Source: Candidatus Thalassospirochaeta sargassi (GTDB taxonomy: Bacteria > Spirochaetota > Spirochaetia > UBA9216). Taken from it: a stretch of DNA of 64,000 bases. Shown here piece after piece: positions 20,201 to 30,224 of this stretch. The position numbers and the translations under genes were made by a program. Below the pieces are notes generated by a model that had not been told where the DNA came from, did no database searches, and was given only the letters and a program-made list of their open reading frames with translations. Numbering within the stretch: the first letter of the stretch is position 1; each line of letters starts with the position of its first letter. The DNA lies in NCBI GenBank assembly GCA_028532855.1, contig JAQQAL010000022.1:185763-249762 (forward strand). Direction: 5' to 3'.

Positions 20201-20591
20201 TTTTGACTTTCAGATATACGAATTTCTTGAACTAACTTTCAGTTCATCAAGCATCAACAAGGCTATATACCGCTATTTCCCTTCACTATGTGAACAGACA
20301 GGTGCAAAAAACCTGGATGTATTCGAAGACTTGTTTAAATCATTTAATTTTTTCAATATCGATGATAGATATGCTTCAAATTTTAATCTTCAATCGATAG
20401 ATATTAAACTGAAACACGATATGCATGACTGGGACCTGGAAATCAGCTATACCGGATCTCCTTATGTTAACACTGACGGTACCTATCCTGTATATGAATG
20501 GGAGAACGGACTTGATATTTCAATTACCTGGAAAGCTATTCCGGATATTAAATCCGAAATTGAAATCGATAAGGATGAGATCAGTTTTTAA
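17205..20591 (+). CDS. lptD: LptD-like outer-membrane assembly protein
   Basis: The 1128-residue product has a signal peptide (about residues 1-20, ending SAAA), then a short SAP-like helical segment (about 34-68, LTQWCRRLEISEEGSADEMRKRL), then a LptA/OstA-like beta-jellyroll (about 95-245: ADTILFNFKENYLTATGNI), and a long C-terminal region rich in alternating strands, Asp, Ser and aromatic residues typical of a large beta-barrel. LptD delivers lipopolysaccharide to the surface in Gram-negatives; treponemal LptD-like proteins occur although these bacteria lack LPS, so the cargo here is probably another glycolipid (inference). Start TTG 17205, four bases after uvrA. From memory uvrA and the LptD-like gene are also neighbours in T. 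pallidum. Confidence 0.8.
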   Translation: MKKLVCAALIIILFSFSAAADEDSSLYSDTVLTDIETSSFHELTQWCRRLEISEEGSADEMRKRLYSYYNVNPSSNVDKSTSSGQQIEIETAENLEYFTIEKVDENYAKISGDVNLKLYDKDKNETHIIQADTILFNFKENYLTATGNIIYSLEGDTKTENFRGQKLTFNIDNTEGLFDSGITEQERVVDDEDIVFYFKGDLINKTKDNVVILENGDITSCDFDSPHYTIKARKIWLLTNNDWAILNGVIYIGRIPLFYFPAFLYGGDDIFFNPAFGFNSERGNYLQTTTYLVGTKEEDEDAVFSLMQSSEADLYYERSGLYLTENENPGEKEKAISDYGKNSDNYIKFILDYYSYLGIYSAIDLKLTSPTGSEKEAFSKFTNSLFTVFKNTELYLSAAKTRYYELDDGYYSVLFENDEGVYSSIWLDSFFLDLKIPLRYGLDFVTELDIDWLTADINLELYSDPEYTEDFFERSENFDLLSLLEQESFEESGSETSSTEWSASLNIGPDVKILNPFVKSFSLDVDTTLDWNSKEIDQDTGDYSDTVESFFYPDSYQPLSTSLNISGQVLPFTGSTESESEDDEDSEGLELKPPWEENAKYETTEKIENNLPDAATDISIDVSNFWSDTDIFSNSMSYSLTPQYTDKDQYGSSEWDNPYDIDFEDLDYSYRTASLSSKLTYEMNLYDSFLDVSNSLNLSFDYKEHYNMDSLSDDTISSYQNEDNQGTDAVISNNLTISSTPIVYLDYWEETKITYKFNSDLYNWDYSTDTGSFSNTLFTFTEDYVSSHEISLSIPFSGRKMKQTFDITTVLPPLDFETEGSYELEYGISTTAMSTEVYENDDEDGWDFEPLTLSEKLNFGDGNSFVNNISYDFTSLSFEKEIAELNLSFLNGDLSSSAYFTYDFTIPSVDSFDFSFAYLFFDTNFSAQYTDDYYFDTESGWDISAEDVFIPESWDFNLNYESETINLWKNRINLNIDLDSSLDFDLIQFTESSFLFEIGFDFQIYEFLELTFSSSSINKAIYRYFPSLCEQTGAKNLDVFEDLFKSFNFFNIDDRYASNFNLQSIDIKLKHDMHDWDLEISYTGSPYVNTDGTYPVYEWENGLDISITWKAIPDIKSEIEIDKDEISF

Positions 20592-20592
20592 C

Positions 20593-20622
20593 TTGACGTA
20601 GAAGCAATTCTTTCGCTAAACT
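20593..20622 (+). promoter_or_regulatory. Promoter upstream of phoH
   Basis: TTGACG (20593-20598), 18 bases, TAAACT (20617-20622). It sits just after the lptD stop in a 48-base gap. A ribosome-binding site AAGGAG at 20629-20634 precedes TTG 20640. Confidence 0.5.
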
Positions 20623-20639
20623 GATTCCAAGGAGCTATT

Positions 20640-21596
20640 TTGAGCAACAGCCTTACTATTGTACTTGAAGATCATGAAAAACTCACCGATATATGCGGTG
20701 TGAACGATGAAAATCTGATAATTCTTGAGAAATTAACCGGAACAAAGGTTTATTCTCGTGGAAACGAAATCCATATAGATTCACCTGAAGAAAAAAAACA
20801 GGTGTTTTTCAGGGAATTAATCAATAAATTGCAGGATTATCAGTCTAACGGGCGTCTTATAGAGCCTGTACTTATAAATTCAGTTGCAGAGTCGATGCTG
20901 AATGACAAAAAGGAAGATAAGGAACTTTTTGATAAAAAATGCATTATGCTTCCGGGCGGTACAAGGGTTTACCCCCGCTCAGCGCGTCAGGCTTCATATA
21001 TTGAATCTATTGAAAATAATGAAATAGTTTTCGGTGTTGGGCCGGCAGGTACTGGAAAAACATATCTTGCAGTTGCAGCCGCTTTACGAGAGGTCCTGAG
21101 CAAAAATAAGCGAAAACTGATAATTACACGACCAGTAGTTGAAGCGGGTGAAAGCCTTGGATTTCTTCCCGGAGATCTTACTCAGAAATTAAATCCGTAT
21201 CTTAAACCGATATACGATTCAATGGACAGTTTTTTATCTTATGAGACTATACAGAGAATGGAAGAAAGCAGGCTAATTGAAATAGCCCCATTGGCTTATA
21301 TGAGAGGCAGAAGCCTTACTAATAGTTTTATAATACTTGATGAGGCTCAAAATACAACAAAAACTCAGATGAAGATGTTTTTAACAAGAATAGGCGAGGG
21401 GTCGCAGGCTATTATAACCGGAGATATCACACAGGTTGATCTTCCAGGAAGCAATAAATCCGGTCTTATCCATGCAGTTGATATATTAAAGGGCATAGAT
21501 GGACTTTCTTTTACTTTTTTTGATACAAAAGACGTTGTCAGAAAGAGAATTGTGAAGCATATTATACAGGCGTATGAAAGAAGCAACAAAAAATAA
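20640..21596 (+). CDS. phoH: PhoH family P-loop ATPase
   Basis: PhoH-like proteins are cytosolic ATPases linked to RNA metabolism and stress. The 318-residue protein has an N-terminal KH-like region (residues 1-75), a P-loop GPAGTGKT at 134-141, and Walker B (FIILDEAQNT) followed by QMKMFLTRIG. TTG 20640 is chosen on the basis of AAGGAG 6 bases upstream. The gene heads a set (phoH, yqfF, ybeY, CorC) whose order is also found in many Firmicutes; the YbeY link suggests a role with rRNA maturation. It overlaps yqfF by 23 bases. Confidence 0.92.
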   Translation: MSNSLTIVLEDHEKLTDICGVNDENLIILEKLTGTKVYSRGNEIHIDSPEEKKQVFFRELINKLQDYQSNGRLIEPVLINSVAESMLNDKKEDKELFDKKCIMLPGGTRVYPRSARQASYIESIENNEIVFGVGPAGTGKTYLAVAAALREVLSKNKRKLIITRPVVEAGESLGFLPGDLTQKLNPYLKPIYDSMDSFLSYETIQRMEESRLIEIAPLAYMRGRSLTNSFIILDEAQNTTKTQMKMFLTRIGEGSQAIITGDITQVDLPGSNKSGLIHAVDILKGIDGLSFTFFDTKDVVRKRIVKHIIQAYERSNKK

Positions 21597-23799
21597 AAGC
21601 CGGCGCTTTAAACCGGTACAAATCAAGGAATTTTTCCTTAATTATAAGCTGCTTTCACTGATAATTGCGGCGGTATTTATAATATTCTATGTTTCAGCTG
21701 TTTTCATCTCCGGAAGCGGGTTATTTACCGCAGGTGTAAGATTATCGGATTATGAAGCTGGAAAGGTAGCTGAACGTGATATTGTCGTTGAACGCGATAT
21801 CGAATATGAGGACACAAAAGCAACCGAGCTTAAGAGAGAAGCAGAGGAACTGCTAGTCGAACCCGTTTTCAGGGTAACTGAGAGTATTTCAGAAAGAGTG
21901 AACGAAGCCTTTAATCAGTTCATAAATCTTTACATTAGCCTGCTTAATGAGGATAAATCACCGTCTGAAATGTATCTTGAACTTCAATCGGCCCATCCGG
22001 GATATTTTACAGAAGAACAGATTATCAGATTTCAGGATGCAGATGAGCAGGTAGAGCTACTTTTTGAATCAAAAGAGCTGATCGATCGTATAATGACTAA
22101 TGGTATTGTAGGCTTCCCTGATAATCTCAGGATAAATGTAGATTCGATTGAAATACTGAAATGGAGCAATGGAGAAAAAGTATCTGAACTGGTAGCAATT
22201 TCGGATATATATACTATTGAAAATCTTGATAATAAACTCAATGCTCTTATAAACCCGGGGTTTTCAGAGAGTCAGAAATTCTTTATTTCATCAATAATAA
22301 AAAATTATGCCGAAGAGAACGCTTTTTATGACTCAGAACAGACCGAGGCTAACAAAAAAAGAGCCAGAGAGCAGGTTGAACCTGTTATAAAGAAGATTGT
22401 TAAAGATGAAGTGATAGTTAAAAAGGGTTTTATCATTACAGAAGAAGACATGATCAAGATTGAAGCCCTTGGTTTATATTCCGACAACCATAATTTCACC
22501 AGTCTTTTCGGGAAGCTGTTTCTTCTTGTAATAATACTGATAGTTTCACTTAATCTGCTCAGACCACCGGTCCTGCTTGAATCCCCCGCCCTCAGCAGAA
22601 TGTATCTGATGTTAACCTTGTTTGCTATTTTTATATTGGCTGCAGCATTAGAAAGCAGGTATATGAACCTTGCTGAAGGAATGCCACTTGCCGTCTTTCT
22701 GCCGTCAGCCTTGATTACAATGCTTGTATCTATAATGATTAATACGAGAACCGGTATTATGAGTGCTGTTATTATCAGTCTTTCATTATTTTTAATACCC
22801 GGTGATCAGGTGAATAATTTTATTTTCAGTTTTATATCCGGGGTCAGCGGAAGTCTTATTGTGTACAAGGCTGAACACAGGATCACACTGATACGCGCCG
22901 GAGTTGTGATATCGCTTGTAAACGCCGGAGTGGTTATAACACTTGGATTGATACAGAATTCAACACTCTCATATTACTTAGACGCATTGATTATTTCAGT
23001 CATAAACGGATTTTTATGTGGAGTTTTTACATTAGGGCTTCTTCCTATACTTGAGCACATTCTTAATGCACCAACACCTTTCAGGCTCATGGAACTTTCT
23101 GACTTGAATACTCCGTTGTTTAAAAGAATGCTTATTCTTGCTCCGGGCACCTACAGTCACAGTGTAAGTGTGGCAAATCTGGCTGAAACGGCAGCCAAAG
23201 AGATAGGGGCTAATGCGCTTCTTGCACGTGTAGGGGCTTATTATCATGATATTGGGAAGATTGACCAGGCTGAATACTTTATTGAAAACCAGAAGTCAGG
23301 GAACAAACATGATGATCTTAAGGCAACACTTTCAACCGCTGTTATTAAGAGCCATGTGAAAATCGGACTTGAAAAAGCAAAGGAATTGGGACTGCCAGAT
23401 GAAGTAATTCAAATCATCACTCAGCATCATGGCAGTGGAAAGATAAGTTACTTTTATATGAAGGCTATGAAAGAACAGAAGATTGATCAGAAACTTTCTC
23501 CTGATGATTTTTCGTATACCGGCACCCCGCCTGTTAGCAGGGAGGCCGCAGTTGTTATGCTTGCTGATACAGTTGAAGCTGCTACCAGAACCCTTAAGAA
23601 TCCGACCATGTCTAAACTGGAACGCTTTGTATGGGATTTAATTATGGAAAAGGTTTCTTCTGGACAAATGAGAAATTCCGGACTTACTTTTAACGATTTA
23701 GAACTTATCAAGCAGAGTTTCGTTCAGATCCTCGGCGGGAGTTTTCATACTAGAATAGAATACCCTGATCAGAATGGAAAAAGCGCTAAAGATGAATAA
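21574..23799 (+). CDS. yqfF: 7TM-HD domain phosphodiesterase, PgpH/YqfF type
   Basis: The 741-residue membrane protein has one N-terminal membrane helix (about 26-46), a large extracytoplasmic 7TMR-HDED domain (about 47-300), a cluster of seven membrane helices (about 303-475), and a cytosolic HD domain. The HD motif is seen as His529 (SHSVSV) and His558-Asp559 (YYHDIGK), with further metal-binding histidines in ITQHHGSG. Characterised homologues (PgpH) hydrolyse cyclic di-AMP, so this points to c-di-AMP signalling; no diadenylate cyclase is in the window. Overlaps phoH upstream and probably ybeY downstream. Confidence 0.9.
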   Translation: MKEATKNKSRRFKPVQIKEFFLNYKLLSLIIAAVFIIFYVSAVFISGSGLFTAGVRLSDYEAGKVAERDIVVERDIEYEDTKATELKREAEELLVEPVFRVTESISERVNEAFNQFINLYISLLNEDKSPSEMYLELQSAHPGYFTEEQIIRFQDADEQVELLFESKELIDRIMTNGIVGFPDNLRINVDSIEILKWSNGEKVSELVAISDIYTIENLDNKLNALINPGFSESQKFFISSIIKNYAEENAFYDSEQTEANKKRAREQVEPVIKKIVKDEVIVKKGFIITEEDMIKIEALGLYSDNHNFTSLFGKLFLLVIILIVSLNLLRPPVLLESPALSRMYLMLTLFAIFILAAALESRYMNLAEGMPLAVFLPSALITMLVSIMINTRTGIMSAVIISLSLFLIPGDQVNNFIFSFISGVSGSLIVYKAEHRITLIRAGVVISLVNAGVVITLGLIQNSTLSYYLDALIISVINGFLCGVFTLGLLPILEHILNAPTPFRLMELSDLNTPLFKRMLILAPGTYSHSVSVANLAETAAKEIGANALLARVGAYYHDIGKIDQAEYFIENQKSGNKHDDLKATLSTAVIKSHVKIGLEKAKELGLPDEVIQIITQHHGSGKISYFYMKAMKEQKIDQKLSPDDFSYTGTPPVSREAAVVMLADTVEAATRTLKNPTMSKLERFVWDLIMEKVSSGQMRNSGLTFNDLELIKQSFVQILGGSFHTRIEYPDQNGKSAKDE

Positions 23800-24253
23800 A
23801 ATTGATTTAATTGATCGTGATTCTGGTTTAGAATACAGTATAGATTCCATTGAAGTATTCTGTTCCAATGTTCTCGATGAACTGAATATTGAGGGTTGGG
23901 AATTATCGTTAATGTTCAGTGATGATAAATATATCGCGGAATTGAATAGGATTTACAGGGAAAAAGAAGGCCCTACTGATGTCCTGAGTTTTTGTGAATT
24001 TGACGCCGCTCAGGACTGGGTTGGCAAACATGAGGGCGAATCGGTTTATGCAGGTGATCTTATAATTTCAGTAGAAACACTTATAAAAAATTCTGAATAC
24101 TTTGGAGTTTCAAAAGAGCAGGAACTAAAACGTTTGATTATTCACGGTATTCTTCATTTGAAAGGTATGGATCATGTAACAAACAACCCGGATGAAGAAA
24201 TGCTTGTTTTACAGGAAAAAATATTAAGTAGATTTGGAGAATATAAATTTTGA
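23792..24253 (+). CDS. ybeY: Endoribonuclease YbeY (rRNA maturation)
   Basis: YbeY is a zinc-dependent RNase for 16S rRNA 3' processing and ribosome quality control. The 153-residue product has the signature H118-GIL-H122-LKGMD-H128, with three histidines binding the metal, and the upstream VLSF strand (GPTDVLSFCEF). I start at ATG 23792, overlapping yqfF by 8 bases; ATG 23774 would add six residues and cannot be excluded. The stop codon TGA (24251-24253) overlaps the TTG of the next gene by 4 bases. Confidence 0.92.
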   Translation: MNKIDLIDRDSGLEYSIDSIEVFCSNVLDELNIEGWELSLMFSDDKYIAELNRIYREKEGPTDVLSFCEFDAAQDWVGKHEGESVYAGDLIISVETLIKNSEYFGVSKEQELKRLIIHGILHLKGMDHVTNNPDEEMLVLQEKILSRFGEYKF

Positions 24254-25035
24254 AGAAAAAGGGTTTTTGGGAAAAACTTTTAAAACATACTGATGAAGAT
24301 GACGACAGTTTTCAACATCTTAATTCTATTGAAAAAGATATGATAAAGGGGGTTGTTGAACTCTCGGAGACTACAGTAAAAGAGGTAATGGTACCGCGTA
24401 TTGATGTAGTATTTGTTTCTGTTGATACATCTTTAACTGAGGTTATACAAATCCTGATCGAATGCGGGCACTCCCGGGTGCCGGTTTACAAAGAAACTAT
24501 AGATAATGTATGCGGTGTGCTTTATGCAAAAGACCTTTTGAAGATTTTTGTGTCAACTGATACTGATCTTGAAAAGATATCTCTGGAAAATCTTATAAGA
24601 AAACCTTTTTTTGTACCGGAAAGCAAAAAACTTGATTCTCTACTCATTGAATTTAAAAGAAAAAAAGTACATATAGCGGTCTCTGTTGATGAGTACGGCG
24701 GAGTTTCCGGGATAGTCTGTATGGAAGACATTATTGAAGAAATTGTTGGAGAGATTCAGGACGAGTTTGATAATGAAGATGAAGAAATAATCAAAATAGG
24801 GGACGGTATATATCTTTGTGATGCACGGATAAACATTGAAGATCTGAACCAGGAAATACAGGTTGATATTCCTGCAGAAGAATTTGAAACCCTCGGCGGT
24901 TGGGTTTTCGCCTTATTCGGAAAAATACCTGTTAAATATGAAAAAGTATCTATTGAAAATATGGATTTTATTATTCAGGAAGTTGACGGGCATAAGATAA
25001 ATAAAATTAAAATCATCAAGAAGGCCAAACAGTAA
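24250..25035 (+). CDS. CBS-pair/CorC-HlyC domain protein
   Basis: The 261-residue soluble protein has two CBS domains (about residues 45-175, with VMVPRIDVVFV and GHSRVPVYKETIDNVCGV) and a C-terminal CorC/HlyC domain (about 185-261). It lacks the DUF21 membrane domain, so it is the short CorC/TlyC-like form. CBS pairs bind adenine nucleotides; family members affect magnesium/cobalt homeostasis, often near ybeY, as here. The old name haemolysin C is not supported by any toxin-like feature. Start TTG 24250 with the 4-base TTGA overlap to ybeY. Confidence 0.85.
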   Translation: MKKKGFWEKLLKHTDEDDDSFQHLNSIEKDMIKGVVELSETTVKEVMVPRIDVVFVSVDTSLTEVIQILIECGHSRVPVYKETIDNVCGVLYAKDLLKIFVSTDTDLEKISLENLIRKPFFVPESKKLDSLLIEFKRKKVHIAVSVDEYGGVSGIVCMEDIIEEIVGEIQDEFDNEDEEIIKIGDGIYLCDARINIEDLNQEIQVDIPAEEFETLGGWVFALFGKIPVKYEKVSIENMDFIIQEVDGHKINKIKIIKKAKQ

Positions 25036-25037
25036 GA

Positions 25038-27026
25038 ATGAAATTATCGCGGGTATTTAAAATAATTATTGTTTTTACTATGGCTGTTCTTTTTCAAATA
25101 CACGCTGATGAAAAAAATGCTGTAGATTACTACATACTCGGCAAACAGGCTGAAACAGCCGGGGACTTTTATTCAGCCGTCGAAATGTATAAGTCTGCAC
25201 TTATACTAAATGAGAATTATTTTGATGCCGTAAGAGGCCTGGCTCATGCCTACTACGGACTTGAGGAATACAGTGAATCCCTGAAATACGTATACCAGGC
25301 TGAAAAACTCGATTCTGAGAATACTGATTTAATGAATCTCGAGGGAAGGATTTTGCTTAATACAGGTAAACTAAACGAGGCTATAGATATATTCAACTCA
25401 GTACTTCTTATTGAAGAGAACAATGTTGAAGCGGAATTCGGCCTTGCTGAACTTGACATTGCCTCGGGCAGGGTTAATACCGCAGAGCATAGATATGAGA
25501 ATGTACTTCTTGTGTCTCCTGAAAGCCGAAAAGCCCTGCTTGCCCTTGTTATGATAAATGATGAAGTTGGTAATAGTGATAATGCTGAATACTACCTTCA
25601 GCAGGCTCTGAAATTTTATTCGGATAATTCTTTCGTACGTCTTACGGCCGCCAAACATTATTATCATACCGGTGATATCGATGAATCTTTATATCACCTT
25701 GAGACAGCACTATTTCTGCAGCCCGATTTTCTTGATGCGTCTATTCTTTATTGCAGTATCTACCTTGATTCAGGCAACTACGACAAGGTCATTGATGAAA
25801 TAGAAAGTATACTTCCGGATAACGGGAATGAATCAATACTGTGGTACCTTTTAGGTCGAGCATATGATAATAAGAAACAATATACAAAGGCATTAAATGC
25901 CTATGCCCGAGCATTGTCAATCAGACCCGATGAGGATCTTTCACGCATAGCACTTGAGAATATTTTAATACAGAATATGCCGATGGACAGCGAGCTGCGC
26001 GCCCGTTACTCTGCATATCACATTGACCTTGGAATGAAGAATGAAGCAAGGAACATGCTTCATAAGGCACGAACTGAATACAGAAGGGCTCTTGTAATAG
26101 ATCCCCATTCTGTTGACGCCCGTTTATTATATGCTGATATATGCAGACGCAGCGGCTATACAGAGCGTTATCTGCTTATATTGACGACTCTTGTTGAAGA
26201 GGGGTATGAATCTGTTGATATTCTGGATGAGATTGAAATCCAGGAAAGTATGACTGCCCAGTCAGTTTCAGAACGTTGGAATATAAATCAGTTCGCGATT
26301 GAGAAAGAAAGAATTAAACTTTCTATCTTCTTTTCTAACTCAGGGATGAGCCATAATGAGGGCGGTAATATATTGTCCGAATATATGGAATATCTGCTTA
26401 TGGGCTATGAAAACATAAATGTTATGTCCAATGAGATCTCCGACGATTTCGCATACTGTTTTAGAAACGCTCGAAATAATAAATCTGATTTTTTTATTAT
26501 CTTTAATTTTCAGGAAACAGACAGGGCTGTGGCTATTAGAGCAGAAATTTATCTCTCTTCTACAGGTAATAAATTAAAAACAATTGAACTGATGCGCACA
26601 GGCAACCAGATGATTCCTGAAGCCGGAAAGGCAGTAGCAGAAGCTGTTCATGATCTGCTTCCGGTTTACGGCCGGATAATCAACAGAAAATTTGATGAGA
26701 TAGCTGTTAATATCGGATTAAAGGACGGAATCAGTGATAATCTTGAACTACTTATACTGAAAAAGGGCTCTCTGGAACTATCAAAAGATGATTTCAGCAT
26801 AGTTTACGACGATGATGCCGTTATAGGTACTTTTGAAGTAGATCAGGCAGACGAACTTATTTCTGACGGAAACATAAATGTAAGGGGATTCTTCGATATG
26901 ATCAATCCAGGTGACCTTATCGTCGTTCCGGAAACTGAAAAAGAAAACCCGGATACTGAAGTTGTTGATGATGCACAAATGTTCTACACAGGAAATCTCT
27001 ACAATTCAATAACAAATATAAAATAA
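25038..27026 (+). CDS. Secreted TPR-repeat protein (662 residues)
   Basis: The protein has a signal peptide (residues 1-23, ending IHA), then at least eight tetratricopeptide repeats over residues 28-300 (for example AVDYYILGKQAETAGDFYSA, then YSESLKYVYQAEKLD). A different C-terminal region (about 400-640) is predicted alpha/beta and resembles the assembly domain of periplasmic helper proteins, though I cannot name it. It likely acts in the periplasm as a protein-interaction scaffold. It begins 2 bases after the CorC-like gene and ends the operon; no clear terminator follows, only the inverted repeats described at 27046-27085. Confidence 0.7.
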   Translation: MKLSRVFKIIIVFTMAVLFQIHADEKNAVDYYILGKQAETAGDFYSAVEMYKSALILNENYFDAVRGLAHAYYGLEEYSESLKYVYQAEKLDSENTDLMNLEGRILLNTGKLNEAIDIFNSVLLIEENNVEAEFGLAELDIASGRVNTAEHRYENVLLVSPESRKALLALVMINDEVGNSDNAEYYLQQALKFYSDNSFVRLTAAKHYYHTGDIDESLYHLETALFLQPDFLDASILYCSIYLDSGNYDKVIDEIESILPDNGNESILWYLLGRAYDNKKQYTKALNAYARALSIRPDEDLSRIALENILIQNMPMDSELRARYSAYHIDLGMKNEARNMLHKARTEYRRALVIDPHSVDARLLYADICRRSGYTERYLLILTTLVEEGYESVDILDEIEIQESMTAQSVSERWNINQFAIEKERIKLSIFFSNSGMSHNEGGNILSEYMEYLLMGYENINVMSNEISDDFAYCFRNARNNKSDFFIIFNFQETDRAVAIRAEIYLSSTGNKLKTIELMRTGNQMIPEAGKAVAEAVHDLLPVYGRIINRKFDEIAVNIGLKDGISDNLELLILKKGSLELSKDDFSIVYDDDAVIGTFEVDQADELISDGNINVRGFFDMINPGDLIVVPETEKENPDTEVVDDAQMFYTGNLYNSITNIK

Positions 27027-27045
27027 ATTCTTTCTATATAAAGAT

Positions 27046-27085
27046 TTGACATATATATAATCTGACTTTGACCAATGTCAAGTCA
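27046..27085. repeat. Nested TTGAC/GTCAA inverted repeats upstream of gap
   Basis: TTGACAT (27046-27052) is inverted at 27075-27081 (ATGTCAA). Inside it, TGACTTTGAC (27063-27072), CAAT, GTCAAGTCA (27077-27085) form a second stem with one bulged T. The stem is followed by A6, then TGATTATTTTTATTATT. It may end the preceding transcript or be a binding site for a regulator of the glycolytic operon. Confidence 0.4.
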
Positions 27086-27119
27086 AAAAATGATTATTTT
27101 TATTATTACATCATACTAA

Positions 27120-28187
<1,068 letters not shown>

Positions 28188-28201
28188 TAAGGGAGCTTTT
28201 C

Positions 28202-29383
28202 ATGGGTCTTAAAACTGTAAAAGATATTGACCTGAAAAATAAACGCGTTCTTATCAGGGTGGACTTCAATGTCCCCTTGAAAGAAGGTGTTATTACCGAC
28301 GATACTCGAATTCAGGCAGCACTGCCCACAATTAAATACATCCTTGAACAGGAGGGCGCAAGCCTCATAGTAATGTCACACTGCGGAAGACCGAAGGGCG
28401 AGAAAAATCCCGCATTCAGTCTTAAACCTGCAGCTGACAGACTTGCTGAGCTTATCAGTAATGAAGTCATTATGGGTAGTGACGTAATCGGTGAAGAAGT
28501 AGAAAAAGCAGCTTCTGAACTAAAAGCCGGACAGGTTCTGGTTCTTGAAAATACAAGGTTCTATGCTGAAGAGACTAAGAACGACATGGGTTTTGCAGAA
28601 AAGATTGCAAAGCTTGGAGATGTTTTTATTAATGACGCATTTGGAACCGCACACAGAGCTCATGCCTCCACTGAAGGAGTAAGTCACTTTCTTCCTTCAG
28701 CAGCAGGTTTTCTGATTGAGAAAGAATGTCTCTTCTTTGACGGTATTCTTGAAAATCCCAAAAAACCATTTGTTGCAATCATTGGGGGAGCCAAGGTTTC
28801 TTCAAAAATTGGAGTTCTTGAATCACTGCTTGAGCGAGCTGATTCTCTTATTATCGGCGGTGGTATGGCTTATACCTTTCTTTTTGCTCAGGGACATAAA
28901 ATTGGTAAGTCACTTTTTGAAGAAGATTATCTTGAGACTGCTAAAAACCTTCTTGAGAAGGCTGCTGAAAAGGGTGTAGAGATTATTCTTCCCGAGGATC
29001 ATGTCGCTGCAACTGAATTTTCAGAAAACGCTGCTGCAGAAAAGATTGACGGGCTCGACATACCTGCTGATATGCTCGGTATGGACATAGGTGAGAAAAC
29101 TCTATCCAAGGTTAAAGAAAGAATACTTTCTGCCGCATCTATTGTATGGAACGGTCCTATGGGTGTTTTTGAGTTCAAAGCCTTTGCAGCCGGTACACTC
29201 AAGGTTGCTGAATGGGTAGCTGATTGCAAGGGTACAACAGTAGTTGGTGGTGGCGATTCAGTTGCTGCGGTTAACAAGTTCGGTTTTGCAGACAGAATTG
29301 ATCACGTTTCTACAGGTGGCGGAGCTTCATTAGAATTCCTTGAAGGCAAGGTTCTCCCAGGAATAGAAGCCTTAAGAAACTAA
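28202..29383 (+). CDS. pgk: Phosphoglycerate kinase
   Basis: PGK transfers phosphate from 1,3-bisphosphoglycerate to ADP. The 393-residue protein has the RVDFNVPL substrate-binding opening, the basic patch SHCGRPKG, the [12 protein letters not shown] hinge and the C-terminal nucleotide-binding [13 protein letters not shown]. Length is normal for bacterial PGK not fused to TpiA. A ribosome-binding site AGGGAG precedes ATG 28202. It follows gap and precedes tpiA by 20 bases. Confidence 0.98.
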   Translation: MGLKTVKDIDLKNKRVLIRVDFNVPLKEGVITDDTRIQAALPTIKYILEQEGASLIVMSHCGRPKGEKNPAFSLKPAADRLAELISNEVIMGSDVIGEEVEKAASELKAGQVLVLENTRFYAEETKNDMGFAEKIAKLGDVFINDAFGTAHRAHASTEGVSHFLPSAAGFLIEKECLFFDGILENPKKPFVAIIGGAKVSSKIGVLESLLERADSLIIGGGMAYTFLFAQGHKIGKSLFEEDYLETAKNLLEKAAEKGVEIILPEDHVAATEFSENAAAEKIDGLDIPADMLGMDIGEKTLSKVKERILSAASIVWNGPMGVFEFKAFAAGTLKVAEWVADCKGTTVVGGGDSVAAVNKFGFADRIDHVSTGGGASLEFLEGKVLPGIEALRN

Positions 29384-29403
29384 AAAAAAAGGAAGAATCG
29401 AAT

Positions 29404-30156
29404 ATGAGAAGATCATTTATTGCAGGAAACTGGAAAATGCATAAAACGCCCGCAGAGGCTGTTGCTCTTGCAGAAGAGCTTAAAGCAGGACTTGCGGGAT
29501 GCAGCCACAAGATACTTATTGCTCCGAGTTTTACCGCTCTTACATCAGTTGCTGAGGTTGTTAAAGGCAGTAACATACTTCTGGGTGCTCAAAATATGGC
29601 AGCCGTTGAACAGGGAGCTCACACCGGTGAAACATCAGTTCTGATGCTTAAAGCAATCGGAGTCGATGCTGTTATCCTCGGTCATTCAGAAAGACGTCAT
29701 GTCTATGGTGAGACCGATGAAATGATTAATGAAAAGGTTAAACTTGCTCTTGCAAATGAGCTTGAGGTTATACTCTGCGTTGGTGAAACTCTTGATGAAA
29801 GAGAAGCCGGTAAAGCTGAGGCTGTTGTAAAAACACAGACTGAGGCCGGACTTGCAGGGGTGAGCGAATCTGAACTTTCTAAAGTTACAATCGCATATGA
29901 ACCCGTTTGGGCTATTGGAACCGGCAAGACAGCAACTCCCGATGATGCTGATCAGATTCACCGGGTTACACGCGATACTGTTAAGTCTCTTTATTCTGCA
30001 GATGCAGCTGAAAAGATGGTGATTCAGTACGGCGGCTCGGTTAAACCGGACAATGCTGCAGAGCTTATGGGAATGGAGAATATTGACGGCGCTCTTGTCG
30101 GAGGTGCATCTTTAAAGGCAGATTTGTTTTTACCTATAGCCGAATACGACAAATAA
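29404..30156 (+). CDS. tpiA: Triosephosphate isomerase
   Basis: TpiA interconverts dihydroxyacetone phosphate and glyceraldehyde-3-phosphate. The 250-residue TIM barrel shows GNWKMHKT (substrate Lys), ILGHSERR (catalytic His), AYEPVWAIGTGKTA (catalytic Glu and loop 6) and the phosphate-binding QYGGSVKPDN and GALVGGASL. It is the last gene of the glycolytic operon, which ends in the hairpin at 30170. Confidence 0.98.
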   Translation: MRRSFIAGNWKMHKTPAEAVALAEELKAGLAGCSHKILIAPSFTALTSVAEVVKGSNILLGAQNMAAVEQGAHTGETSVLMLKAIGVDAVILGHSERRHVYGETDEMINEKVKLALANELEVILCVGETLDEREAGKAEAVVKTQTEAGLAGVSESELSKVTIAYEPVWAIGTGKTATPDDADQIHRVTRDTVKSLYSADAAEKMVIQYGGSVKPDNAAELMGMENIDGALVGGASLKADLFLPIAEYDK

Positions 30157-30169
30157 GTGTATACTGTTT

Positions 30170-30208
30170 AACGCCTGCCTTTCAGGGCAGGCGTTACTTT
30201 ATCTTTTT
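30170..30208 (+). terminator. Intrinsic terminator after tpiA
   Basis: AACGCCTGCC (30170-30179), 6-base loop, GGCAGGCGTT (30186-30195), then ACTTTATCTTTTTTA. The perfect 10-bp stem lies between tpiA and secG. Confidence 0.9.
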
Positions 30209-30224
30209 TACTGGAGTTTGAAAA

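Noticed and set aside
24250..25035. Haemolysin annotation for the CBS/CorC protein
   Set aside because: The protein is a soluble CBS-pair/CorC domain protein with no pore-forming or secretion feature.
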